Source: Micrococcales bacterium | Lineage (GTDB): Bacteria > Actinomycetota > Actinomycetes > Actinomycetales > Microbacteriaceae | Assembly (NCBI GenBank): GCA_017306245.1 | Contig: JAFKIY010000001.1 | Span: forward strand, 777,065 to 841,064 | Direction of reading: 5' to 3' | DNA: 64,000 nucleotides | Part shown: in pieces, positions 44,532-53,053 of the stretch | Layout of the letters: every line of letters starts with the position of its first letter | Position numbering within the stretch: the stretch's first letter is position 1 | Notes under the pieces: generated by a model | The model's database searches: none | Seen by the model: only the letters and a program-made list of their open reading frames with translations | Told to the model about the DNA's origin: nothing | Program-made: the position numbers and the translations under genes

Positions 44532-45104
44532 CTATCTTGCGCCCATCTCACCTTGCACGTAGCGTTCCACGCTGAAGGGCTGAAGCAGGGTATCGGCCCG
44601 CACATACAAGGGGTGTCGTGGATGGCCGCCTTTGGTCAAGTCGCCGAGAGATACCCAGCAGCAACCTGCGGCCGAGGTCACCCGCAGGATGTCTCTCAGC
44701 AGCGACGACAGATAGGGCCTGGATGAAATGAGCCCGCCCCACGCAGCCAAAAGGGTTAGCGGGCGCCCCGCGATCAGTCCAGCTATCTGTCGCTCGTTTT
44801 CAAACTTCAATTCCTGGCGAAAAACAAGATCGAGCTGTTTTGGATCCGTGGCGATCTGAGGATAGACATTCAACATGGTCCAGCTGTCGTATCCGTTGTC
44901 GGCGGCGAATCTACTTACACGCGTGACAGTGCGATCCAGAGCGTTCGGGGTTGCGGTGCTCGGGTTAATGCCAAAACACACCAAGGGGTTCAGTCCGACC
45001 GTCCCCAACACGAATCGTGCGGAACCATCGCTCGCCCTCTCGTAGACCCATTCGTCCTTCACTCGGCACCTCTTTCCCTCACGTTCGACTATTCCACGAG
45101 CCAC
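44532..45104 (-). CDS. DUF1643 domain protein
   Basis: A 190-residue protein. The motif CFGINPSTATPNALDRTVTRV, then FAADNGYDSWTMLNVYPQIATDP, is the signature of DUF1643, found in phage and mobile regions and in some bacterial islands. The C-terminal half (PLTLLAAWGG...) fits the same family. Its function is unknown. Codon use is less GC-biased than the core genes, consistent with acquisition. The next gene is divergent. Confidence 0.82.
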   Translation of the reverse strand: MARGIVEREGKRCRVKDEWVYERASDGSARFVLGTVGLNPLVCFGINPSTATPNALDRTVTRVSRFAADNGYDSWTMLNVYPQIATDPKQLDLVFRQELKFENERQIAGLIAGRPLTLLAAWGGLISSRPYLSSLLRDILRVTSAAGCCWVSLGDLTKGGHPRHPLYVRADTLLQPFSVERYVQGEMGAR

Positions 45105-45246
45105 GGAAGAACGATGACGAATCGCAAATAGTGCCTCACATGTTGGGGGCCCACTCTAGCGATTTTCTCTCACTAGACCTCATTGACGTGAGTATGGTTG
45201 TGACAAATTGCAACTCTCCAAATTTGATTGGACGGCGTGACAACGA

Positions 45247-46458
45247 ATGAGTAGAGGCTTCGCGGTCGTTGACCTTGAAACAACTGGGCTCTTCCCCGGA
45301 AATCATGATCGCATCGTCGAAATCGGAATTGTTCTTGTTTCTCCAACCGGCGAGATCGAGTCTCGACACGAAACGCTCGTGAATCCTGAACGAGACATGG
45401 GGCCGCAACGAATCCACGGGATTAGTGCGGCCGCGGCATCGCGCGCACCCACATTCTCGCAGATTGCACCGCGGGTAGCGGAATTGTTGGACTATCGCGT
45501 GCCGGTTGCGCACAACGCTTCGTTCGATTCGCGGTTTCTTGGCTTTCAAATGGCGGAGGCAACCCTGCCTATCGCAGCGTCCGACCATTGGCTGTGCACG
45601 ATGAGGATGAGCGAGAGTGTTTCCGGGTATCGCCGGCTCGATGAATGCTGCTCCGCACTCGGCATCAAGGTTACGAATGCACACAGCGCCGGAGGCGATG
45701 CCTACGCAACGGCGGAAATGCTCAGCGTGTATATGGCGTCGGTAGGAGACAGCGCGTTCTGGCGGTCCTGGCTCGCGACAGCGCAACACTTCGGTTCGTT
45801 CGACGCGGCCGCTTCGACCCCGTGGGTGACGAGAATCGAGGCGTACGAGCGGAACGAATCCTTCATGGATCGACTTGTTGGTTCACTTTCCAATTCACAA
45901 GTTGGAAGCCAACTGAATACTGACTACCTGGCACTGTTGGACCGCGTCCTTCTCGACGGTGTGGTCTCCACGACAGAGACTTCGGCGCTGGTGAATCTGG
46001 CAACGGAGCTCGGACTCACTATCGAGAGTATTCACGTTGCTCACCGCGCCTACTTCGACGGACTCGCATCTAACGCCTGGGCCGACCACGTTTTGACAGC
46101 CGATGAGGAATCCGAGCTCCGAAGTGTTGGGAAGTTGCTGGGCATTGACGAAAGTGTCGTAGCCAAAGCCATGATCACGCCGACCGCGTCACCGGACATG
46201 ACCAAGAGAGCATTTCAACTCGCTCCCGGCGACATAGTGGTCCTCACTGGGGACATGGCTAAACCACGGGATGAGTGGGTTGAGGAACTTACGAGTCTCG
46301 GCATCGTGGTCAAAAACAATGTCGTGAAGAAGACCAAGCTCGTAGTTTCGGCGGACCCTGATTCGATGTCTGGCAAGGCACGAAAAGCTAGAGAATATGG
46401 TGTGCCGATCGTGACGGAAGATGGCTTACACAAGCTCTTAGGTTTGATCACGGGCTGA
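45247..46458 (+). CDS. DEDDh exonuclease fused to a C-terminal BRCT domain
   Basis: A 403-residue protein. Residues 1-165 are a DnaQ-like 3'-5' exonuclease: FAVVDLETTG at 5-14 (Asp8, Glu10), VAHNASFD at about 92-99, and HSAGGDAYA near 145-153 giving the DEDDh set. The middle (about 220-310) has a TerB-like look (LLDGVVSTTETSALVNLATELGL). The last 80 residues form a BRCT domain: GDIVVLTGDMAKPRDEWVEELTSLGI, then TKLVVSADPDSMSGKARKAREYGVPIV. The gene ends in a 17-base copy of the tRNA-Pro 3' end, with its stop TGA inside. Likely DNA repair or defence-related; substrate unknown. Confidence 0.85.
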   Translation: MSRGFAVVDLETTGLFPGNHDRIVEIGIVLVSPTGEIESRHETLVNPERDMGPQRIHGISAAAASRAPTFSQIAPRVAELLDYRVPVAHNASFDSRFLGFQMAEATLPIAASDHWLCTMRMSESVSGYRRLDECCSALGIKVTNAHSAGGDAYATAEMLSVYMASVGDSAFWRSWLATAQHFGSFDAAASTPWVTRIEAYERNESFMDRLVGSLSNSQVGSQLNTDYLALLDRVLLDGVVSTTETSALVNLATELGLTIESIHVAHRAYFDGLASNAWADHVLTADEESELRSVGKLLGIDESVVAKAMITPTASPDMTKRAFQLAPGDIVVLTGDMAKPRDEWVEELTSLGIVVKNNVVKKTKLVVSADPDSMSGKARKAREYGVPIVTEDGLHKLLGLITG

Positions 46459-46467
46459 CAGGATTTG
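46451..46467 (+). repeat. 17-bp tRNA-Pro-derived direct repeat (attachment-site-like)
   Basis: CGGGCTGACAGGATTTG at 46451-46467 is identical to 46606-46622, which is the T-arm and acceptor end of the tRNA-Pro gene. Duplicated tRNA 3' ends are the normal trace of tyrosine-integrase insertion. The stop codon and the last two sense codons of the exonuclease gene lie in this copy. The 138 bases between copies contain a 7-bp stem with a 3-base loop (46487-46503) and the tRNA terminator. No integrase gene is seen nearby. Confidence 0.65.
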
Positions 46468-46562
46468 TCCCCACTGCCTCCCCCAAACGTTGCTGCGCAA
46501 CGTCCGGGGCCCCTCTGCAGCGTGGGCCCACCTGCTCGCAGGTACAACATCTCACGCCAGAG

Positions 46563-46603
46563 AAATGTGAAAAGGGTCGCCCAAGGCGGCCCTTTTCACA
46601 TTT
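46563..46603 (-). terminator. Terminator downstream of tRNA-Pro
   Basis: AAATGTGAAAAGGGTCGCC (46563-46581) pairs with GGCGGCCCTTTTCACATTT (46585-46603) around a 3-base loop, 19 pairs with one G-U. It starts 2 bases beyond the tRNA 3' end, so it ends the tRNA transcript. It may also stop plus-strand transcription from the exonuclease gene. Confidence 0.8.
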
Positions 46604-46605
46604 GT

Positions 46606-46678
46606 CGGGCTGACAGGATTTGAACCTGCGACCCCGTGACCCCCAGTCACGTGCGCTACCAAGCTGCGCCACAGCCCG
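46606..46678 (-). tRNA. tRNA-Pro (anticodon GGG)
   Basis: On the minus strand the 73 bases fold into a full cloverleaf: acceptor arms CGGGCTG/CAGCCCG, D-arm GCGC/GCGC, anticodon stem CGTGA/TCACG with the seven-base loop CTGGGGG and anticodon GGG, and T-arm CAGG with loop TTCAAAT. CCA is not encoded. Its 3' end is duplicated at 46451-46467. Confidence 0.95.
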
Positions 46679-46770
46679 TGGCAATTACCTCAGATAGCCT
46701 ATCGCGCCAAAAGGACTGACATCGTCCGCCATCAGGAGCATGATGGGAGAGGACCGAAAGCGAGGAGCCC

Positions 46771-47253
46771 ATGCAAACAATGGCGTTGTCTGAGGTGCTG
46801 GAACGCGAACACCGGGACATCGACGGTGGCATCGAAGAATACTCAGCCGGGCTCACCCACGGCGACACCGACACCACGCCACTGCTGCGCGCCATGAACG
46901 GCCTCCGCCGGCACATCTACCTCGAAGAAGAATTCCTGTTCCCCCACCTCAAGAATGCCGGCCTCGCCATGCCCATCTTCGTCATGATGCGCGAACACGG
47001 CGAACTGTGGGACGCCATGGAAACGCTCGACACACTCCTCGCCGACAACACCGACACCGGCACGCTCCAAAGCGCATGCCGCGAACTGCTCGCCAAACTC
47101 GACAACCACAACTCCAAAGAAGAACCCATCATCTACCCGCAAGCCGACACCGTGCTCGACGACGCCGCAACCGAGAAACTCCACGACTACCTGAACACAG
47201 GCCGGATGCCCCACGGGTGGCGGTGCGAGAAGGCGACCTCAGTTACTGCTTAG
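46771..47253 (+). CDS. Hemerythrin-like HHE protein
   Basis: A 160-residue four-helix protein with metal-ligand candidates in EREHRDIDGGI, LRRHIYLEEEFLFPHL, MREHGELW and NHNSKEEPIIYPQAD, the hemerythrin/HHE pattern. It is likely cytoplasmic, binding a di-iron centre for oxygen or NO sensing or repair. Third codon positions are strikingly C-rich compared with neighbours. GAGGAG lies three bases before the ATG. It is a second hemerythrin gene in this window, unrelated in length to the one at 32494. Confidence 0.85.
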   Translation: MQTMALSEVLEREHRDIDGGIEEYSAGLTHGDTDTTPLLRAMNGLRRHIYLEEEFLFPHLKNAGLAMPIFVMMREHGELWDAMETLDTLLADNTDTGTLQSACRELLAKLDNHNSKEEPIIYPQADTVLDDAATEKLHDYLNTGRMPHGWRCEKATSVTA

Positions 47254-47291
47254 CTCATTTCGAAACGGCCCTACGGGCCTCCTCAATGAGC
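47253..47291 (+). terminator. Nested hairpin after the hemerythrin gene
   Basis: An outer stem GCTCATT (47253-47259)/AATGAGC (47285-47291) encloses an inner stem GGCCC (47267-47271)/GGGCC (47275-47279) with a 3-base loop. It begins at the stop codon of the hemerythrin gene and likely ends its transcript. Confidence 0.5.
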
Positions 47292-47354
47292 GGAATCTAC
47301 GTACGTTTGCGGCGCTCTCGGCCGGCCGGCGAGACGCCGACCGGCGCGTTCGAG

Positions 47355-47378
47355 GCGAAGGCCAGAAATGGCCTTCGC
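47355..47378 (-). terminator. Hairpin downstream of der
   Basis: GCGAAGGCC (47355-47363) and GGCCTTCGC (47370-47378) form a perfect 9-bp stem around the loop AGAAAT. It lies 8 bases past the der stop on the minus strand. A second short stem GCAAGC/GCTTGC (47381-47396) overlaps the stop. The loop matches the one after xerD (GGAAAT). Confidence 0.6.
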
Positions 47379-47385
47379 TCGCAAG

Positions 47386-48891
47386 CTAACGCTTGCGTCT
47401 TTCTCGAACGCGCATATTCACGATGATGGGGCTGCCCTCGAAACCGTACACCTCGCGCAGGCGACGCGTGATGAAACGGCGGTACTGCGGGTCCAGGAAC
47501 CCGGTCGTGAACAGCACGAACGTCGGCGGCCGCGTTGACGCCTGCGTGCCGAACAGGATACGCGGCTGCTTCCCGCCGCGCACCGGGTGCGGATGCTCCG
47601 ACGTGAGCTCCGCCAGAAGCGCATTGAACTTGCCCGTCGGAATACGCGTATCCCACGACTGCAAAGCCAACTCGAGCGCCGGCACCAGCTTCTCCAGGTG
47701 CCGCCCCGTCTTCGCGGAAATATTCACGCGCGGCGCCCACGCGACGTGACCGAGATTCTGCTCGATCTCCCGCTCAAGGTAACGGCGCCGCTCATCATCC
47801 AGCAGATCCCACTTGTTGAACGCGAGCACGAGCGCGCGCCCGCTCTCCAGCACAAGTTCAATGATGCGCACATCCTGCTCGCTGATCGGCTCCGTCACAT
47901 CGATCAAGACGACGGCGACCTCCGCCTTCTCCAGCGCCGCACTCGTGCGCAGCGACGCATAAAAGTCGGCACCCTGCGCAAGATTCATCCGGCGACGGAT
48001 GCCCGCGGTGTCGACGAACGTCCACACCCGTCCGGCAAGCTCAATCTGCTCATCCACCGGATCCCGCGTCGTGCCGGCCATCTCGTTGACGACCACACGC
48101 TCCTCGCCCGCGGCACGGTTCAGCAGCGACGACTTGCCCACGTTCGGGCGCCCAAGCAGCGCGACCCGCCGCGGTCCGCCCACCTGCTCCTTCGCCACCG
48201 TCGAAACCTCAGGAAGCACCGTGAGCACGTAGTCGAGCAGGTCCGCCACTCCCCTGCCGTGCACCGCAGACACCGTCCACGGCTGCCCGAGCCCCAGACT
48301 CCACAGACTCGCCGCCTCCGGCTCCTGGCGGATGTCGTCCACCTTGTTCGCAACCAGAATCACCGGCTTCTTCGTCGCACGCAGCATCTTCACGACATGC
48401 TCATCGGTCGCGGTCGGCCCGACCATCGCATCCACGACGAACAGCACCGCGTCGGCCAGGTCGATCGCGATCTCCGCCTGCGCGGCCACCGCTGCGTGAA
48501 TGCCCTTCGCGTCGGGCTCCCAGCCGCCGGTGTCCACGAGCGTGAACCGGCGCTCGTTCCACTCCGCCTTGTAGTTCACCCGGTCGCGCGTGACACCGGG
48601 AGTATCCTGCACGACCGCTTCGCGACGCCCGAGAATCCGATTCACGAGAGCGGACTTGCCCACATTCGGGCGGCCGACAATGGCCAGAACGGGAAGCGCA
48701 GGCAGGAAGTGGATCGCATCCGGGTCCTCAGTTGCGGCATCGAGGATGCCCAGATCCTCGTCATCAAGTTCATACTCGTCAAGGCCGACGCGCAAGGCGC
48801 TGGCCCGCTGGGCGGCAGTCTTGTCATCCATCGCTGCCAGGCGGTCGGCGAGCTCCGGGTTCAGCTCGGGGAAATCATCGTCGTCTGGCAC
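47386..48891 (-). CDS. der: Ribosome biogenesis GTPase Der (EngA)
   Basis: A 501-residue protein with two tandem GTPase domains, needed for 50S assembly. The P-loops are [12 protein letters not shown] at about 72-83 and [12 protein letters not shown] at about 245-256. DTGG and DTAG (switch II) and NKVD and NKWD (base recognition) are all intact. A KH-like C-terminal domain follows, ending MRVRERRKR. The N-terminal 60 residues are acidic and variable as in actinobacterial homologues. Upstream lies cmk, separated by a 25-bp-arm inverted repeat. Confidence 0.97.
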   Translation of the reverse strand: MPDDDDFPELNPELADRLAAMDDKTAAQRASALRVGLDEYELDDEDLGILDAATEDPDAIHFLPALPVLAIVGRPNVGKSALVNRILGRREAVVQDTPGVTRDRVNYKAEWNERRFTLVDTGGWEPDAKGIHAAVAAQAEIAIDLADAVLFVVDAMVGPTATDEHVVKMLRATKKPVILVANKVDDIRQEPEAASLWSLGLGQPWTVSAVHGRGVADLLDYVLTVLPEVSTVAKEQVGGPRRVALLGRPNVGKSSLLNRAAGEERVVVNEMAGTTRDPVDEQIELAGRVWTFVDTAGIRRRMNLAQGADFYASLRTSAALEKAEVAVVLIDVTEPISEQDVRIIELVLESGRALVLAFNKWDLLDDERRRYLEREIEQNLGHVAWAPRVNISAKTGRHLEKLVPALELALQSWDTRIPTGKFNALLAELTSEHPHPVRGGKQPRILFGTQASTRPPTFVLFTTGFLDPQYRRFITRRLREVYGFEGSPIIVNMRVRERRKR

Positions 48892-48913
48892 CCGTCAATC
48901 CTACGGGCTTGCC

Positions 48914-48996
48914 GACTTTCATGATTCAGGAGGTGGTGGGGCTGGAGTGACCCGCCACACCTCCTCCGTCACACCACCTCCTGAATAATGAAAGTC
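48914..48996. repeat. 25-bp-arm inverted repeat between cmk and der
   Basis: Arms at 48914-48938 and 48972-48996 are complementary with one mismatch (GACTTTCATGATTCAGGAGG versus GACTTTCATTATTCAGGAGG over the first 20 bases; the last 5 bases also match), around a 33-base centre. It fills most of the gap between the cmk stop (48995) and the der start (48891) and overlaps the cmk stop. It may act as a terminator or attenuator, or be a small non-autonomous insertion element. No second copy is visible in this window. Confidence 0.8.
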
Positions 48997-49690
48997 AGGG
49001 ACGGATCAGGGACACCAGGGCGGCGACGGTTTCGTCGAAATTCAGATTTGTGGAATCCAGAGTCACCACGCCCGGCGCGGCCGTCATGAAATCGACCACC
49101 TTCAGATCCTGCGCATCGCGGGCCGCCAACTGCTTCCCCACCGCCTCGGCGGACGGCGACTCCAGCTCTGCCGCGCGCCTCGCTTGGCGCGCCTCGGCGG
49201 AGGCCGTGAGCAGCACGCGCACGTTCGCATCCGGGGCGACGACGGTCGTAATGTCGCGGCCCTCCGTGATGATGCCTGGGCGCGAACCGTGCGCGATCCG
49301 CTCGCGGAACAAACCCGTCAAATGCTCCCGCACGCGCGGCACGCGGGCGATGGCGCTCACCACCGCCGACACCGCAGGATCCCGGATCGCCTCCGTCACC
49401 GGCTCCCCGCCGATCCGCACGAAATAGTCGTCAGGGTCGACGCCGATCTCGTAGTCGAAACCCCCGAGCAGGCCGATCACGGCATCCACATCGTTCGGGT
49501 CAACGCCGCTGGCCACCGCACGCCAGGCCAGCGCGCGATACGCCGCCCCCGTGTCCTGGTATTCGAAGCCGAGCTCGCGCGCGGCCGCGCGGCTCACGCT
49601 CGACTTGCCGCTGCCCGCCGGCCCGTCGACCGCAACGGCGATCCGCGACCGGGACGCCTGCGCGTCCTTCGCGCCCGCGTCGGCACTCAT
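48995..49690 (-). CDS. cmk: Cytidylate kinase
   Basis: A 231-residue P-loop kinase that phosphorylates CMP and dCMP. The motif [14 protein letters not shown] is at about 19-32. [11 protein letters not shown] and [21 protein letters not shown] are typical. It overlaps the tyrA stop by ATGA (49687-49690) and precedes the inverted repeat and der. Confidence 0.95.
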   Translation of the reverse strand: MSADAGAKDAQASRSRIAVAVDGPAGSGKSSVSRAAARELGFEYQDTGAAYRALAWRAVASGVDPNDVDAVIGLLGGFDYEIGVDPDDYFVRIGGEPVTEAIRDPAVSAVVSAIARVPRVREHLTGLFRERIAHGSRPGIITEGRDITTVVAPDANVRVLLTASAEARQARRAAELESPSAEAVGKQLAARDAQDLKVVDFMTAAPGVVTLDSTNLNFDETVAALVSLIRP

Positions 49691-50787
49691 TTCCAGGCCT
49701 CCGCCACGCGCCAGCCGCGCCGCTCCAACTCTGCGACGAGCTGCGCCTCGACCTCGGGCAGGACGGAGATTTCCGCAAGCCCCACGAGCGTCCCCGGCGA
49801 GTGCTCGAGGCGCAGGTCCTCAAGGTTGATTCCGGCATCCCCGATCTCAGCGAGAAGACGCGCAAGCTCACCCGGTTTGTCATCCACCATGACAACGAGC
49901 TGGCTGAACCGACGATCCTGCCCGTGCTTGCCCGGCAGCCTGGCCACTCCCACGTTCCCGGCGGCCAGAGTCTCCGCGATCGCCCGCTTCGCGCCCGGCG
50001 CGGTCGGCGCCTCCAGCGTCGCGATGAAACCGTCCAGATCGTCGCGGAACACGCGAAGGATGTCGACGACCGTCTCGCTGTTCGCCGCCAAAATCTGGAT
50101 CCACAGCGTGGGGTCGCTCGAGGCGATCCGCGTCGTATCGCGCAGCCCCTGCCCGGTGAGCGACAGCGCCCGCGCCGAACCGTCGGAGAGCTGTTTCGCG
50201 AGCAGCGTCGCGATCACCTGCGGCACATGGGAGACGAGCGCGACGCTCTCATCGTGCTCCTTCGCGGTCATGAGCACCGGGATCGCGTCGAGGTCGAGAA
50301 TGAGATCCTCGATCACGCCCACCACATCGGCGTTCTCGCCATTGCCGGTCGCGATCACCCACGGCCGCCCGACGAACAGGTCGGCGCGCGCCGAAATCGC
50401 GCCACCGCGTTCCCGCCCGGCCAGCGGATGCGAACCCACGTACCGGCTCGTGTCCAGCCCCGCGGCGTGCAGCTCGGCGAGCGGCAGCACCTTCACGCTC
50501 GCAACATCCGTGACGATCGCCTCAGGGAACGCGGCGAGCTCCTGGGCGATGACTGACCCGGTCTGGTCCGGCGGCACGGCCACCACGATGAGCCCGGGCG
50601 CATCCGAATCCGTTGCGGCACGGCCTGCGCCGTAGTCGATCGCGAGCGAAAGCGCACCGGGCGACGCATCGGACACGATCGTGTCGACACCCTTCGAGCG
50701 CAGCGCCAACCCGATGCTCGCCCCGAGCAGCCCCGCGCCGACAATGCGCACCTGACCGCGAATGCGGCTACCGTTCACGGTCGACAC
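49687..50787 (-). CDS. tyrA: Prephenate dehydrogenase with C-terminal ACT domain
   Basis: A 366-residue enzyme that converts prephenate to 4-hydroxyphenylpyruvate in tyrosine synthesis. The NAD-binding [10 protein letters not shown] is at 17-26; [13 protein letters not shown] supplies substrate-binding residues. The last 70 residues ([30 protein letters not shown]) form an ACT domain, likely the site of feedback control by tyrosine. It overlaps rluB by 20 bases and cmk by 4, an arrangement typical of Microbacteriaceae and not of mycobacteria. Confidence 0.93.
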   Translation of the reverse strand: MSTVNGSRIRGQVRIVGAGLLGASIGLALRSKGVDTIVSDASPGALSLAIDYGAGRAATDSDAPGLIVVAVPPDQTGSVIAQELAAFPEAIVTDVASVKVLPLAELHAAGLDTSRYVGSHPLAGRERGGAISARADLFVGRPWVIATGNGENADVVGVIEDLILDLDAIPVLMTAKEHDESVALVSHVPQVIATLLAKQLSDGSARALSLTGQGLRDTTRIASSDPTLWIQILAANSETVVDILRVFRDDLDGFIATLEAPTAPGAKRAIAETLAAGNVGVARLPGKHGQDRRFSQLVVMVDDKPGELARLLAEIGDAGINLEDLRLEHSPGTLVGLAEISVLPEVEAQLVAELERRGWRVAEAWK

Positions 50788-51613
50788 CCCTTCCGGTCCT
50801 GCGTTCGGGCGCGGTGTCGGCCTCCGAGTCGGATTCCTGGCCTGCCGTGGCGTCCCGCGCGATGGTCAACAACTGGCCGAGTTCCACCTTAGACAGGTCG
50901 CGCAACGCGCCGGGAGGGAGATTCCCCAAATGCAGCGGCCCGAACTGGCGCCGCACGAGGTCGATCACCGGATGCCCCACCTCGTCGAGCATCCGCCGCA
51001 CGATCCGATTCCGGCCGGAGTGCAGCGTGATTTCGACAATCGTTTCGTGGGTCTGCGCTTCGCCGACGATGCGCACCTTGTCGGCAGCGATCGGGCCATC
51101 CTCCAGTTCGACACCGGAGCGCAGTTTCGCGACCGTCTGCGGCGTGATCCGCCCCTGCGTTTTCGCCACGTACGTCTTCATGACGCCGAACTTCGGATGC
51201 GCGAGGATGTGCGCGAGCTCCCCGTCGTTGGTCAGGATGAGCAGCCCCGACGTCTGCGCGTCGAGCCGCCCGACGTTGAACAACCGCTCCTCGAACTTCG
51301 AAACGAACCGGGACAGGTCCGGGCGCCCCCGGTCGTCGTTCAGGGAACTGACCACCCCCACCGGCTTGTTCAGCATGAGGTAGCGCCGCGTCGTGTCGAG
51401 CTGAATCGGCGTCCCGTCCACCGAGACCGCGTCCGTTGCCGCGACGCGGCGGCCCAGCTCGGTGACCACCTCGCCGTTCACCTCCACGCGGCCCGCCGTG
51501 ATCAGGTCCTCCGAAACGCGCCGCGACGCGACGCCCGCGGCCGCCATCAGCTTCTGAAGCCGCACACCCTCCGGGGATGCATTCCCCGCCGTTCCGGGTT
51601 CAAGCGATGTCAT
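50768..51613 (-). CDS. rluB: 23S rRNA pseudouridine synthase RluB (RsuA family)
   Basis: A 281-residue RNA-modifying enzyme. An S4 RNA-binding domain (RLQKLMAAAGVASRRVSEDLI, about 19-39) precedes the synthase domain with catalytic Asp in NVGRLDAQTSGLLILTNDG. The ATG at 51613 lies inside the scpB 3' end (14-base overlap), a standard translational coupling. An upstream in-frame ATG at 51700 would add 29 residues encoded within scpB and is unlikely. Confidence 0.94.
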   Translation of the reverse strand: MTSLEPGTAGNASPEGVRLQKLMAAAGVASRRVSEDLITAGRVEVNGEVVTELGRRVAATDAVSVDGTPIQLDTTRRYLMLNKPVGVVSSLNDDRGRPDLSRFVSKFEERLFNVGRLDAQTSGLLILTNDGELAHILAHPKFGVMKTYVAKTQGRITPQTVAKLRSGVELEDGPIAADKVRIVGEAQTHETIVEITLHSGRNRIVRRMLDEVGHPVIDLVRRQFGPLHLGNLPPGALRDLSKVELGQLLTIARDATAGQESDSEADTAPERRTGRGVDRER

Positions 51614-52208
51614 CGAAGCCTTCGGATCCGTCGTCGAGCAGCGGGGAGATGTGCGGAAGCTCGTCGATCGAGTTGATTCCGAGCTGGCTGAGCAGCACAT
51701 CGGTGGTTTCGTAGTGGATCGCGCCGGTCTCGCTGTCTGTGAACGCCTCCGTCACGAGGCCGCGGCCGACCAGCGTTCGCACCACAGAATCCACGTTCAC
51801 GGCACGGATCGAAGCGATCTGGCCGCGGCTGATCGGTTGCTTGTAGGCGATCACCGCGAGCGTCTCCAGCGCCGCCTGGGAGAGTTTCGTGGGATTCTGG
51901 GTGAGCACGAAATCGCGCACCACGTCATCGAATTCGCCCCGCACGTAGATGCGCCAGCCGCCGCCGACCTCGCGCAGCTCGAAACCCCGCCGGGTGCCCG
52001 CGCGGCCGCCCGCCTCGGTGCCATCCGGAGCCAGTCCGTCGTAGTCGGCCACAAGCCGTTCGATGGATTGCCGCACCGCTGGCACGGGCGCGCCGAGGGC
52101 CGTCGCGAGGCTGACAATGCTGATCGGCTCGTCGGCGACCATGAAAATCGCCTCCAGTCGGCGCTCCAGGTCGGCGCCGGCTCCGCTCTCCTCTGCCTCC
52201 TGCGTCAT
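51600..52208 (-). CDS. scpB: Segregation and condensation protein B
   Basis: A 202-residue winged-helix protein that binds the SMC kleisin ScpA. LERRLEAIFMVADEPISIVSLATALG opens the first winged helix; ALETLAVIAYKQPISRGQIASIRAVNVDSVVRTLVGRGLV is the conserved core. It overlaps scpA by four bases (52205-52208) and rluB by 14. The Mtb order ParA-ScpA-ScpB-RluB is preserved. Confidence 0.96.
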   Translation of the reverse strand: MTQEAEESGAGADLERRLEAIFMVADEPISIVSLATALGAPVPAVRQSIERLVADYDGLAPDGTEAGGRAGTRRGFELREVGGGWRIYVRGEFDDVVRDFVLTQNPTKLSQAALETLAVIAYKQPISRGQIASIRAVNVDSVVRTLVGRGLVTEAFTDSETGAIHYETTDVLLSQLGINSIDELPHISPLLDDGSEGFDDIA

Positions 52209-53053
52209 TCGTTGCCTCCGTAGTCGGCGCCGAGAGTCGCCAGACTCGCATCCGACCAGTTCTCCGCCGTCCAGCGGATGCTCAGCTCGCCGAGCGGTTC
52301 GACCTGCTGGAACGAGACCGCATCCGCCCGATACAACTCCAGCACCGCGAGAAATCGGGCAATCACGACGCCCCTCTGATCCGCACCGGCGATGAGTTCG
52401 CGGAACGTGACCGGACCGCCCCTGCGCAGCGTGGCGACGACGATCGCCGCCTGTTCCCGCACGCTGACGAGCGGCGCGTGCAAATGGTCGAGCCCGACCG
52501 TCGGCAGCTCCCTCGGCGCGAGCGCGAGCGCTGCGAGCGCCGCGAAGTCCTCCGGCGTGAGCGTCCAGACCAGTTCCGGCGTCCGCGCCCGATATTTTTC
52601 CTCCAGACGGACCTGCCGGGCGTGACGCACGGACTCCGCCTCGAAACCGCGGCTGAACCAGGTCGAGACTTCCTTGAACGCGCGGTACTGCAGGAGGCGG
52701 GCGAACAGCAGATCCCTGGCCTCGAGCAGCGCCACCGATTCGGCATCGACAAGTTCGCCCTGCGGAAGCAGTCCGGCCACCTTCAGGTCGAGAAGCGTTG
52801 CGGCGACGACGAGGAACCCGCTCGCCTGGTCGAGCTCCTCCGGCCCGCTGAGGGTTGCGAGGTAGGAGATGAACTCGTCCGTGACCGCGCTCAACGCGAT
52901 CTCCGTCACATCGAGTTCGTGTTTGGCGATGAGGCTCAGCAGCAGATCGAACGGGCCGGAGAAATTGCCGAGAGAGACCGAAAACCCGGCATCCGCCAAC
53001 CCGGTTTCGGTCATCTCCGACTCGGGCGCCGCGGCGCTACGCGACGGCACCAC
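52205..53053 (-). CDS. scpA: Segregation and condensation protein A (kleisin)
   Basis: A 282-residue kleisin that bridges SMC heads. The N-terminal SVSLGNFSGPFDLLLSLIAKHELDVTEIALSAVTDEFI and the C-terminal winged helix (FRELIAGADQRGVVIARFLAVLELYRADAV) are typical. The GTG at 53053 overlaps the parA end by 17 bases; an internal ATG at 53014 (MTETGLADAGF) with GTCGGAG just upstream is an alternative start. Confidence 0.95.
   Translation of the reverse strand: MVPSRSAAAPESEMTETGLADAGFSVSLGNFSGPFDLLLSLIAKHELDVTEIALSAVTDEFISYLATLSGPEELDQASGFLVVAATLLDLKVAGLLPQGELVDAESVALLEARDLLFARLLQYRAFKEVSTWFSRGFEAESVRHARQVRLEEKYRARTPELVWTLTPEDFAALAALALAPRELPTVGLDHLHAPLVSVREQAAIVVATLRRGGPVTFRELIAGADQRGVVIARFLAVLELYRADAVSFQQVEPLGELSIRWTAENWSDASLATLGADYGGNE

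Noticed and set aside
46487..46503. Short perfect hairpin (ACGTTGC/GCAACGT) considered as a recombination site
   Set aside because: A 7-bp stem is too short to separate from chance; it is more simply a weak terminator after the exonuclease gene.
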